Positions 47,818-56,548 of a DNA stretch of 64,000 nt are shown one piece after another. Every line of letters begins with the position of its first letter. The stretch's first letter is position 1. The stretch is taken from NCBI GenBank assembly GCA_004553625.1, contig SFKX01000002.1, forward strand, positions 62,001 through 126,000. The letters run 5' to 3'. The stretch comes from Clostridiales bacterium. GTDB lineage: Bacteria > Bacillota_A > Clostridia > Oscillospirales > Oscillospiraceae. The notes beneath the pieces were generated by a model. It was not told the DNA's origin. It did no database searches and worked only from the letters and a program-made list of their open reading frames with translations. Made by a program: the position numbers and the translations under genes.

Positions 47818-49542
47818 ATGGTTTTGGTAGGCAAATCCGTTTCAAGGGGCGTGGCCATTGGAGAGGTGATGCGCTATGCTCCGTTTTGTCCAAAGCTGAG
47901 CACAGAGAAAATACCGGACGGGCTCACTGCGGATGCCGCGGCTGCCTATGAGGCGGCCAGGCAGAGAGCTCAAATTGAACTGAGCAGCCTTGAAGATCGC
48001 CTGCTGCCCCACGCGCCGGCTCAGGCAAAGATAATGGCGGCTCACAGGGACATCCTGCTCGACCCCGCCATGGACGAGGAGATCCGGACGCTGATCGAGC
48101 GGGAGCACTTGAGTCCCGACGCAGCTGCGGCCCAGGTCTATGACTGCTATGCCGAACTGCTTGGCGCTTCCAAAAATGAACTCATGAAAGAGAGAGCGGC
48201 AGACCTGCTTGATGTGAAGGTCCGTCTGCTTCGGTGTTTGGCAGGGGCGCCCGAATGCAATTTGTCAGCGCTGCAAAGGCCGGTGATTATCGTTGCAGAC
48301 GACCTGTTTCCCTCTGATACGGCGGGCATTGACCGGGACAATGTGCTCGGCATAATAACGCAGACCGGAGGGAGCACCTCCCATACGGCAATCATTGCAA
48401 AGAGCTATGAGATACCCGCCGTCCTTGGCGTGCCGGACGCGCTGAGGCTCCTCTCGGACGGAGAGACGATCATACTGGATGCAGAGGATGGCAGGATCCT
48501 CTCCTCGCCGACCGAGGAGGAGCTGCGCAAATATGAGCAGAAGGCGGAGCAGGTCTCCGCAAGTCTGCGAGAAGAGAAAATGTACCTTAACTCCGTGCCT
48601 GTTACGAAGGACGGGGAACGCATCGAAATAAGGCTCAACGTGGCCGCCGCCAAGGATCAGGAACTGTCAAAGGCTGTGTACTCCGACGGCTGCGGGCTGT
48701 TTCGCACAGAGTTCCTCTACCTAGACCGTGAGCATCTTCCTACCGAGGATGAGCAGTACGAAGTATACAGCAAGGTGCTCAGAGCGTTCGGTGAAAAGCC
48801 GGTGATACTTCGGACCATGGATATCGGAGGCGACAAACAGGTTCCGGGGCTAGAACTGCCGAGGGAGCAGAATCCCTTTCTCGGGATACGTGGGCTGCGG
48901 CTCTCGCTTGAGCTGGAGGAACTCTTCCGCACGCAAGTCCGCGCCATTCTCAGGGCATCGGTCCACGGCAACCTAAAGGTGATGTTCCCCATGGTCGGCG
49001 CGCTGGACGAGCTGCGCAGGGCAAAGGAGATATTCCTGGAGGAAGAGGCTGCGCTCAACGCGCGGGGAATACCCTGGGACAGGCAGCTCAAAATCGGCAT
49101 CATGGTGGAAGTCCCTTCGATCGCGCTCATAGCGGACCTTGCGGCTGAGGAGGCCGATTTCGTCAGCATAGGCACCAACGACCTCACGCAGTATCTCTGC
49201 GCCGCCGACCGCATGAATCCTGCCGTGGGAAGCTACTACCAGGAATACCACCCCGCAGTGTTCCGGGTCCTGAGCCAGCTGGCGAGTACGTTCAACCGGG
49301 CGGGAAAGGACATCAGCATCTGCGGTGAGCTGGGTGGAGACGCGCTTGCTTTGCCGGCGCTGATCGGAATGGGCATCAGGCAGTTTTCAATGGGCGCCGC
49401 GTCGCTGGGCAGTGCGAAGCGCGTTGTCCGTCATCTTAAGATGGACGCCGCCGCACAGCTTGCAGAAAACGTGCTGCATCAGAAGACGCACGGGGATATA
49501 TGCAAGCTGCTCAAGGAATTCGGCGGCCGTCAATTACAATAG
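47818..49542 (+). CDS. ptsI: PTS enzyme I
   Basis: A 574-residue phosphoenolpyruvate-protein phosphotransferase. The N-terminal HPr-binding domain leads to the phosphorylated H189 in GGSTSHTAIIAKS. The C-terminal PEP-binding barrel shows LFRTEFLYLDR, PVILRTMDIGGDKQVPGLELP, KIGIMVEVPS, SIGTNDLTQY and the catalytic Cys in ISICGELGGD. Length and residues are fully standard. It lies in the sugar-specific operon, with HPr 18 bp downstream. Its stop is TAG, directly followed by the HPr ribosome binding site GGAAAAGGAG, which shows that TAG is a real stop in this genome. Confidence 0.95.
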   Translation: MVLVGKSVSRGVAIGEVMRYAPFCPKLSTEKIPDGLTADAAAAYEAARQRAQIELSSLEDRLLPHAPAQAKIMAAHRDILLDPAMDEEIRTLIEREHLSPDAAAAQVYDCYAELLGASKNELMKERAADLLDVKVRLLRCLAGAPECNLSALQRPVIIVADDLFPSDTAGIDRDNVLGIITQTGGSTSHTAIIAKSYEIPAVLGVPDALRLLSDGETIILDAEDGRILSSPTEEELRKYEQKAEQVSASLREEKMYLNSVPVTKDGERIEIRLNVAAAKDQELSKAVYSDGCGLFRTEFLYLDREHLPTEDEQYEVYSKVLRAFGEKPVILRTMDIGGDKQVPGLELPREQNPFLGIRGLRLSLELEELFRTQVRAILRASVHGNLKVMFPMVGALDELRRAKEIFLEEEAALNARGIPWDRQLKIGIMVEVPSIALIADLAAEEADFVSIGTNDLTQYLCAADRMNPAVGSYYQEYHPAVFRVLSQLASTFNRAGKDISICGELGGDALALPALIGMGIRQFSMGAASLGSAKRVVRHLKMDAAAQLAENVLHQKTHGDICKLLKEFGGRQLQ

Positions 49543-49560
49543 GAAAAGGAGTGCTGATAT

Positions 49561-49827
49561 ATGTACAGCAAAGAAATCACCGTGGTAAACGCCACAGGCC
49601 TTCACGCGCGTCCAGCTTCGGACTTTGTTACTCTCGCAGGAAAGTTCAAATCGAGCATTTATATTCAGCGCTCTGGTGAGGACAGAAAATATAACGGCAA
49701 GTCTATGGTCATGCTGATGACTCTGGGTTTGGCACAGGGCGAGAGCGCCACCCTCTATGCAGAGGGCGCGGACGAAAAAGAGGCGGTCGACGCTCTGGCC
49801 GACCTTGTAGCCAACACGAAGGACTGA
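49561..49827 (+). CDS. ptsH: PTS phosphocarrier HPr
   Basis: An 88-residue HPr. H15 in TGLHARPAS is the enzyme I target. S48 in NGKSMVMLM matches the regulatory Ser46 phosphorylated by HPr kinase in Firmicutes. It may serve this PTS only, or be the cell's general HPr; other copies cannot be excluded. GGAAAAGGAG lies before the ATG. A strong terminator follows at 49852. Confidence 0.95.
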   Translation: MYSKEITVVNATGLHARPASDFVTLAGKFKSSIYIQRSGEDRKYNGKSMVMLMTLGLAQGESATLYAEGADEKEAVDALADLVANTKD

Positions 49828-49851
49828 ACGATACATCCGCATAAATATAAA

Positions 49852-49895
49852 CGGGTCGCCGCAGAGTGAAGCGCTCTGCGGCGACCCGTTTATTT
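49852..49895 (+). terminator. Strong terminator of the PTS operon
   Basis: A 15-bp stem (CGGGTCGCCGCAGAG with its complement) around TGAAGCG is followed by TTTATTT. From 49896 to 50230 (about 335 bp) I see no gene; short frames there lack ribosome binding sites. Confidence 0.9.
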
Positions 49896-50230
49896 GCCAA
49901 AGATGTCCGCGCTATCTTTCTAAGAATCCAAACATGAGCACCCGGCTTATAGCAGGAACACATCTTTGAAAACAGCTAAGCCGGCTGGAGCGCTCAACTG
50001 TAAAGCAAAGTTTGCCGGATTTGCTGCAGCAATGAGCATACCTCTATTTAGCGGCTCATATGCGTGAGGTATTATTCGGCGAAAAACATTGGCCAAACCC
50101 AATGCGATCAGCAGCCCGTAGCACCTGTAATAGCTCTGAAACTAGCTGCTTTTAGTGTACCAGATGTTTGCTGGCCAGACCGTTATGACTGCGCCGGCGG
50201 GCTTTATTCCGGTCTCAGGCTGGCGCGAGT

Positions 50231-51418
50231 TTATCTCCCCCGGTACTCGCTCGGCAGGAGGCCGGTGTATTTTTTGAACACCCGGGAGAAATGGCTCGGC
50301 GAGGAAAAGCCGAGGTAGGAGCTGATGCTCGTAAGGCTCTTGTCCGTGTAGTCCAGCAGCCTCTGGGCCTCTGCGGTCTTCTCGCGCAGGATGTAGTCTG
50401 TCAGGCTCCCGCCCGACTCGGCCTTGAAACGCTCGGAGAGATACGGGCGGCTGATGTACAGCTCCCTCGCCATGTCGTTCACGCTTATGCGCTCGCAGAG
50501 ATGGCGCTGCACATAGTTTGCCACCTTCAGCGTAAGCTCTGTGGTCCCAGCGCCGCGCAGCCGCGCCACGCGCCGGGTGTAGTCCGCCACCATATGGAAC
50601 TGCAGGTTCGATATCCGCTCCGCGCTGCCCAGCAGCTCGCACTGCTGTATGTACGAGTCGCTCATGGCGAGCGCCTCCTCCGCGCCCATGCCGCCCGATA
50701 TCGCCGCGCGCGAGACCAGCGTACAGGTGACGACAAAGGTGTTCCTCAGCTGGCGCAGCTGGTCACGGGCTATGACGCCGCCGCGCACCGCCGGGGCCGT
50801 CGCCGCCCAGGCCTCCAGTCCCTGTATATCCCCGCGCTGGACGATCTGCAGCACCTGCCGCTCCACATCCATCGTGTTGTGCGAGCCGCCCGCAGGGCCG
50901 GTCATGCGCGCATCGTACTGCCGGCGCGCGGCCGCGCCGCGCAGCTCGCGCTGCTCGGAGTCGTAAATTGTCACGTCCTTGAGCTCCAGCCGCTCGCCGC
51001 TGAGCATGAAGTTCACCGCGCAGAGCATCTGGATGATGCTCTCGAGCGGCATCGGCACGATGGCCCGCATCGCCGAGACAAACTCCCCGACCCGCTCTTG
51101 CGGCACGTCCGCGCGGAAGGCCAGCTCGCGAAGCTCCCGCTCCCCGCCGCCTACCTGACTCGCCGGACCGACGATTATCCTGATGTCCCCGGAATTCACC
51201 ACGCCGAAATAATAGAAATCCGGCGTGACGTAGTAACCCACGTGCTCCGTTATTCCCATGAGCTCCGCCTCGAACACCCTCATCGGGTCTGCCGGCAGCT
51301 TCACCAGCGAATGGTAAAATATTCTCTCCCCGCCCTTGAAGACCCGTATCGGTATACCCGATAGATTTCCAAGGACCGTGCAGATGTAGTGCAGGTCTGC
51401 CTCCTTCAATGCCTCCAC
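50231..51418 (-). CDS. AraC-family regulator of the rhamnoside operon
   Basis: A 395-residue regulator. An N-terminal domain of about 280 residues (with YYVTPDFYYFGVVNSGDIRIIVGPAS) is followed by a C-terminal AraC DNA-binding domain with two helix-turn-helix units (ISVNDMARELYISRPYLSERF, SISSYLGFSSPSHFSRVFKKYTGLLPSEYR). It diverges from the GPH transporter and rhamnose genes and is the obvious activator. The intervening 138 bp contains TTGCAA and TATACT elements but no clear RhaS-like direct repeat. Confidence 0.88.
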   Translation of the reverse strand: MEALKEADLHYICTVLGNLSGIPIRVFKGGERIFYHSLVKLPADPMRVFEAELMGITEHVGYYVTPDFYYFGVVNSGDIRIIVGPASQVGGGERELRELAFRADVPQERVGEFVSAMRAIVPMPLESIIQMLCAVNFMLSGERLELKDVTIYDSEQRELRGAAARRQYDARMTGPAGGSHNTMDVERQVLQIVQRGDIQGLEAWAATAPAVRGGVIARDQLRQLRNTFVVTCTLVSRAAISGGMGAEEALAMSDSYIQQCELLGSAERISNLQFHMVADYTRRVARLRGAGTTELTLKVANYVQRHLCERISVNDMARELYISRPYLSERFKAESGGSLTDYILREKTAEAQRLLDYTDKSLTSISSYLGFSSPSHFSRVFKKYTGLLPSEYRGR

Positions 51419-51556
51419 CTCTTTTCCTTACCATTATATGAATTATCTTACCAAATTGCAAGATAGCTTCTGGAAGCACATGTTATACTCCAGACAGAAA
51501 TGTTGCTTGCCGGGTATTTCCGGCAAATTGCAGAAAAAAGTCGGGAGGCAGGAACA

Positions 51557-53032
51557 ATGGGCAAAAAACTGTTTTCGTGGGCGGAGAGGCCATTTTTTGA
51601 GAGCCGGGTACAGACGCGGGACGTCTCCGGCCGAGAGCGCTGGCTGGGTTATCTCGTTGGTCCAATGGGTGCTCTGCTGCTGAACGCAGTGCTCGCCACG
51701 TACCTGAATGTGTACTATACGGACGTCCTGGGGCTCACCGGGTTCTGGGGCGGGGCTTTTCTGGTGGTTTTTCCCATCGTCAGCAAAATCATAGACGCCG
51801 TCACGAACATACTCATGGGCTATATCATAGACCGCACGCGCAGCCGCCAGGGCAAGGCCCGGCCGTGGCTGCTCATCTCCGCGCCGCTCGTTGCGGTGAC
51901 GGGCGTGCTGCTCTTCACCGTGCCGAAGGCGTCCACGGCGGTGCAGGCCGTCTGGGTAATGGTGAGCTACAATCTCTTCTACTCCGTCGCCTTCACCATC
52001 TACTACATGAGCCACAACCTCATGGTACCGCTCTCCACGCGCGACACAACGCAGCGCGGCAAGCTCTCGGTCTTCAACCAGATTGCCAACATAATGATGA
52101 CCGGAATCCTAGTCGCACTCATCTTCCCGATGCTCATCATGCCCGCCGTCGGAGTGGACAAGCCGAAGTGGATAGCGCTCATGAGCCTGCTATCCATCTT
52201 CGCCCTGCCGCTCACGGTGTTGGAGTACTACTTCACCAAGGAGCGCGTTACGCAGGAAGAGCGCGAGAGCGGCGGTGATAAGGCCGTTCCCTTCCTCAAA
52301 CAGCTCAAGGCAATATTCACCGACAGGTACATGCTGCTCATCTACGCCTATTTCCTCATATATCTCTTCGGTTCGACCATCAAGAATCTCAGTCTCGTCT
52401 ACTTCTGCAACTACGTCCTCGGCACCTACAACGACGGCGTCACGCAGACGCTCATCTCCGTCATCGGCGGGATACCCATGGGCATAGGCATCTTTGCCGT
52501 CTGGCCGCTGGCAAAGCGCTTCGGCAAGCGGAACGTCACGCTCGCGGGCTTCATCCTCTACGCCCTGGGCAGCGCGATCTGTTGGATGTTCCCAAGAAGC
52601 ATGGTCATCATGCTCGTCGGCCAGTTCATCAAGAACATCGGCGGGCTGCCCTGCTCCTATGTCTTTATGGCGCTCTTTGCGGACGTGCTCGACCACATGG
52701 AATGGAAGACCGGCTTCCGCTCAGACGGCTTGGCCATGAGCGTTTACAATACCATCAACGTCGCCATGGTCGGCATCTGCACCGGGGTGTTCAACGGTCT
52801 GCTGGCCGGGACGGGCTACGTCGCGCCCTATTATGACGCTGCGGGCGAGCTCATCGCCGTGCAGAGCGAGACGGTGCAGGGCGTCATAACCTTCGGCTTC
52901 GTGGGGCTGGAGACTTTCACGGGCGTCATCCTTGCCGTGCTGCTCATCTTCCTCAATGTGGAGAAGACGATAGGCGAAAAGCAGGCGGAGATCAAGGCCC
53001 GTATCGCGGCAGGATGCGAGGTACAAAAATGA
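51557..53032 (+). CDS. GPH-family (MFS) sugar:cation symporter
   Basis: A 491-residue membrane protein with about twelve segments, of the glycoside-pentoside-hexuronide family (VVFPIVSKIIDAVTNILMGYIIDRTRSRQGKARPWLL, NQIANIMM, GTYNDGVTQTLI). It would import rhamnose, rhamnosides or short glycosides. I start it at ATG 51557, behind GGGAGGCAGG; the frame is open further upstream but lacks a site. Its stop overlaps the rhamnosidase start (ATGA). Confidence 0.9.
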   Translation: MGKKLFSWAERPFFESRVQTRDVSGRERWLGYLVGPMGALLLNAVLATYLNVYYTDVLGLTGFWGGAFLVVFPIVSKIIDAVTNILMGYIIDRTRSRQGKARPWLLISAPLVAVTGVLLFTVPKASTAVQAVWVMVSYNLFYSVAFTIYYMSHNLMVPLSTRDTTQRGKLSVFNQIANIMMTGILVALIFPMLIMPAVGVDKPKWIALMSLLSIFALPLTVLEYYFTKERVTQEERESGGDKAVPFLKQLKAIFTDRYMLLIYAYFLIYLFGSTIKNLSLVYFCNYVLGTYNDGVTQTLISVIGGIPMGIGIFAVWPLAKRFGKRNVTLAGFILYALGSAICWMFPRSMVIMLVGQFIKNIGGLPCSYVFMALFADVLDHMEWKTGFRSDGLAMSVYNTINVAMVGICTGVFNGLLAGTGYVAPYYDAAGELIAVQSETVQGVITFGFVGLETFTGVILAVLLIFLNVEKTIGEKQAEIKARIAAGCEVQK

Positions 53033-55584
53033 AAGCTGTAAGGCTCAGGTGCGAGTATTTGAAAGACCCCGTAGGCATCGACATAGTCCGTCCCCGGCTC
53101 ATGTGGAACTGTGAGGACGGCGTGAAGCAGACGGCCTATGAGCTTGAGGCCGTGTCCGACGAGGGCCGCCCGCTCTGGCGGAGCGGCGCAGTGGAGAGTT
53201 CCTCCATGCTCGCCCGGTACGCCGGGAAACCGCTCGCAAGCCGCGCCGCCGTGCGCTGGCGGGTGCGGTTGCGCGATGAGTCCGGTGCCTGGGGCGAGTG
53301 GAGCGAATGGGCGCTATTCGAGCTCGGCCTGCTCTCCGCCTCCGACTGGGAGGCGAAGTGGATAAGCGGCGGCTGCCGTGTGAACAGTAGGCGGCGCTAC
53401 CCGGTGGACTGCTTCCGCCGCCGCTTCACCGTCGGAGACATAAAGCGCGCGCGGCTCTACATCACGGCCTGCGGGTTGTACGAGGCGCGGATAAACGGGC
53501 GGCGCGCGGGCGATTTCGTCCTCGCGCCGGGCATCACGGACTACCGCAAGCGCGTGCAGTACCAGTGCTGCGACGTGGCGGCGCTGCTGCGCGAGGGTGA
53601 GAACGAGCTGACCGTCCAGCTAGCGGACGGCTGGTACCGCGGCTCCTGCGGAGCCTGGGGACTCAGGAACCAGTACGGCGCCGAGACGAAGCTGCTGGCC
53701 CGGCTCGAGCTGACCGGCGCGGACGGCTTCGTGCAAAGCGTCGTGAGCAGTGCGGACTGGGACTGGTCGAACGACGGACCCATCCGCTTTGCCGACAACC
53801 AGGACGGAGAGATCGTCGATGCGCGAATGAACCCCTCATATTCCGGCAGGGCGCGGGTGACGAAGCACCCCGTCGTGCCCACGGCCTCCGACAATGTACC
53901 GGTCACGGAGCACGAGCGCTTTTCGCCCTCGCTCATCACCACTCCCTCGGGCAAGAAAGTGCTGGACTTCGGGCAGAACATCGCAGGCTACGTGCGCTTC
54001 TCGCTCGACGCCGAAGCCGGGCAGGTTATAAAGCTGCGCTTCGGCGAGCTGCTCGGCAAGGACGGCGAGTTCACGCAGTCGAACATACAGTGCGCCACCA
54101 AAAAGCGCGCCACCCCTCTCCAGCAGGTCATTTACACATGCCGTGAGGGGCGGAACGATTACAGGACGACCTTTGCCATTTTCGGCTTTCAGTACGTGCT
54201 TGTGGAGACGGATGTGCCTTTCGCGCCAGGGAACTTCGAGGCCATAGCGGTCTACTCCGACATGGAGCGCACTGGCTGGTTTGAGAGTTCTAACCCGCTT
54301 CTCGACCGCTTCGTTGAGAACACCGTCTGGAGCGCGAAGAACAACCACGCCGACCTGCCAACCGACTGCCCCACGCGCGAGCGGCACGGCTGGACGGGCG
54401 ACGCACAGCTCTTCTGCGGTACGGCCTGTTATCTCTTCGATTACGAGGCCATGGCGCGCAAATATGAGCGCGACCTCACCGACGCCCAGCACAAAAACGG
54501 CTGCTTTACCCAGATAGCCCCCGTCGGCGGCGTGGACTTCTACATGAACACTATGGACGGCTCCCCCGGCTGGTCGGACGCCGGTGTGTTCATACCTTGG
54601 GAGCTGTTCAGGATGTACGGCGACATAGCCATACTCGAGGACAACTACGAGGCCATGCGCCGCTTTGCAAAGTACAAGCAGTCCACTCTCGGCAAGCACT
54701 ATCTCACAGCTGTCCCCACCGGCGTCGGGCGCAGATACCGCAAGGGTATATCCAACTACGGCCAGTCCTACGGCGAATGGGCGGAGCCGGAGGACGTGAA
54801 CGCCTTCCGCATCTCGGACTTCGTCTCACCGCATCCGGAGGAGACGACGGCCTACATCGTCCTGCTCATGGAGCGCATGGCAGAGATAGCCGCCATACTT
54901 GGCCGTCCCGGTGATGCTGCGGAGTATTCTGCCGTCGCGCAGAGGGTGCGGAAAGGCTATCAGCAGCTCGTACAGGGCAAACGGCATTCTCTGGACACCG
55001 ACCGGCAGGCCAAGCTGGTGCGCCCGCTCTACATGCGGCTGCTGACGGACGAGCAGCGCAGATATGCCGAAGGCCGCCTGCTCCGCGCGCTCGAGGACTA
55101 CGGATGGAGGCTGGGTACAGGCTTCCTCTCTACCCCGCTCATACTCTACGTACTTGCGGACATGGACATCGAGTACGCCTACCGGCTGCTCGAGAACGAG
55201 GAGATACCCGGCTGGCTCTCCATGCCCAAAAACGGCGCGACAACTATCTGGGAGAGCTGGGAAGGTCCGAACGCTCAGGGCGGCGTCGCCTCGCTCGACC
55301 ACTACTCCAAGGGCGCGGTCTGCCAGTGGCTGTTCGACAGCATGTGCGGCATAAACCTGGCGGGCGAGAACCGCTTCCTAATCGCCCCAAGGCCGGGCGG
55401 ACATTTCACGCACGCCTCAGCGGAGTATCTGAGCGTCTACGGCATGGTCAAAAGCGGCTGGGCGCGCGGCGAGGGAAAGACAGAGTTCACGGTCACGGTG
55501 CCGGCAAACTGCACGGCCCTCGTGCGCCTGCCCGACGGCAGCGAGCGCGAGCAAGGCCCCGGCGTCCGGCGCTATTCTCTGTGA
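53029..55584 (+). CDS. Alpha-L-rhamnosidase, GH78
   Basis: An 851-residue enzyme. The N-terminal beta domains (Bac_rhamnosid_N, about 130-300, with YITACGLYEARINGRRAGD and ADGWYRGSCG) lead to the (alpha/alpha)6 catalytic barrel. The family motif DCPTRERHGWTGDAQ is present, as is the C-terminal IWESWEGPNAQGG. No signal peptide, so it cleaves rhamnosides after uptake. It is translationally coupled to the transporter. Released rhamnose enters RhaA/RhaB/RhaD downstream. Confidence 0.95.
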   Translation: MKAVRLRCEYLKDPVGIDIVRPRLMWNCEDGVKQTAYELEAVSDEGRPLWRSGAVESSSMLARYAGKPLASRAAVRWRVRLRDESGAWGEWSEWALFELGLLSASDWEAKWISGGCRVNSRRRYPVDCFRRRFTVGDIKRARLYITACGLYEARINGRRAGDFVLAPGITDYRKRVQYQCCDVAALLREGENELTVQLADGWYRGSCGAWGLRNQYGAETKLLARLELTGADGFVQSVVSSADWDWSNDGPIRFADNQDGEIVDARMNPSYSGRARVTKHPVVPTASDNVPVTEHERFSPSLITTPSGKKVLDFGQNIAGYVRFSLDAEAGQVIKLRFGELLGKDGEFTQSNIQCATKKRATPLQQVIYTCREGRNDYRTTFAIFGFQYVLVETDVPFAPGNFEAIAVYSDMERTGWFESSNPLLDRFVENTVWSAKNNHADLPTDCPTRERHGWTGDAQLFCGTACYLFDYEAMARKYERDLTDAQHKNGCFTQIAPVGGVDFYMNTMDGSPGWSDAGVFIPWELFRMYGDIAILEDNYEAMRRFAKYKQSTLGKHYLTAVPTGVGRRYRKGISNYGQSYGEWAEPEDVNAFRISDFVSPHPEETTAYIVLLMERMAEIAAILGRPGDAAEYSAVAQRVRKGYQQLVQGKRHSLDTDRQAKLVRPLYMRLLTDEQRRYAEGRLLRALEDYGWRLGTGFLSTPLILYVLADMDIEYAYRLLENEEIPGWLSMPKNGATTIWESWEGPNAQGGVASLDHYSKGAVCQWLFDSMCGINLAGENRFLIAPRPGGHFTHASAEYLSVYGMVKSGWARGEGKTEFTVTVPANCTALVRLPDGSEREQGPGVRRYSL

Positions 55585-55597
55585 GGGAGGCGGTCAC

Positions 55598-56548
55598 ATG
55601 AGCCTCATGCACAGCATTGTCTTTTACTTCTGCAAAAAGGGCAAACGGCACTATGAGCCCGGCCGGACTCAGGACTATGAAGCCAGCCGCCTCTCCGAGC
55701 TGCGTCAAAACAGATTTGCCCAGGCCCCGCGCTCCGTCAGAATAGAGGAGCGGCGGCTCGGCGGAGTACCCGTCGAGCTGCTGAGCCGCACGGGAAACCC
55801 CTACGACCGCGTCGTCCTCTACATCCACGGCGGCGGCTTCGTCGTGGGCAGCGTAAAGACCCGCAGGGCCTTCACCGGCTATGTTGTGGGAAAGCTGGGC
55901 TTCAACGTCGCTGCGGTCGAATACCGCCTCGCGCCGGAGCACCCCTTCCCCGCCGCGCCTGAGGACTGCTTTGCGGTATACCGCGAGCTGCTGCGCGAGT
56001 ACCGACCGGGAAACATAGTGCTGCTCGGCGAGAGCGCGGGAGGGTGCCTCGTGCTATCCGTGCTGCTCCAGATAAAGGCCGCCGGCCTGCCCATGCCCGC
56101 CGCCGCGCTCTGCTTTTCGCCCTGCGTCCAGTTTGACCGCGTTCTGCCCAGCTACACCGGGAACGAGCAGACCGAGGCCATGGTCGAGAACCTATCCGAA
56201 GAGGTCTTTGATACATACCTTCGCTCAAATGACGCCGAAAAAGCGCGCGACCCCATATTCGCGCCGTATTACGGCGACTTTACCGGCTGCCCGCCCATCT
56301 ATCTCTGGGCCTCGGAATCGGAGCTCCTGCGGGACGACAGCGTAATACTGTATGAGAAGCTGAGGGCCGAGGGCCGGGACTGCAACCTGTATCTGCGCGG
56401 CAAGATGCTGCACACCTGGCTCATCATTCCCTATATTCCCGAGGCGAGGGCCGACCTCAAGCTGGTAAAAACATGCATTGACAACGCTTTTAGCGGCGTG
56501 TTCAGGTCCGAACCCGCCGCCGTGCATCTGGAGAGATACCGTGGATAA
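55598..56548 (+). CDS. Alpha/beta hydrolase (HSL-type esterase)
   Basis: A 316-residue esterase of the hormone-sensitive lipase type. The oxyanion-hole motif HGGGFVVGS, nucleophile S146 in GESAGG, an acidic residue in ASESELLRDD and a His in MLHTW complete the triad. No signal peptide. In this operon it probably removes acetyl or acyl groups from plant rhamnosides before GH78 and GH3 act. GGGAGGCGG precedes the ATG. Its end overlaps the GH3 start. Confidence 0.85.
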   Translation: MSLMHSIVFYFCKKGKRHYEPGRTQDYEASRLSELRQNRFAQAPRSVRIEERRLGGVPVELLSRTGNPYDRVVLYIHGGGFVVGSVKTRRAFTGYVVGKLGFNVAAVEYRLAPEHPFPAAPEDCFAVYRELLREYRPGNIVLLGESAGGCLVLSVLLQIKAAGLPMPAAALCFSPCVQFDRVLPSYTGNEQTEAMVENLSEEVFDTYLRSNDAEKARDPIFAPYYGDFTGCPPIYLWASESELLRDDSVILYEKLRAEGRDCNLYLRGKMLHTWLIIPYIPEARADLKLVKTCIDNAFSGVFRSEPAAVHLERYRG

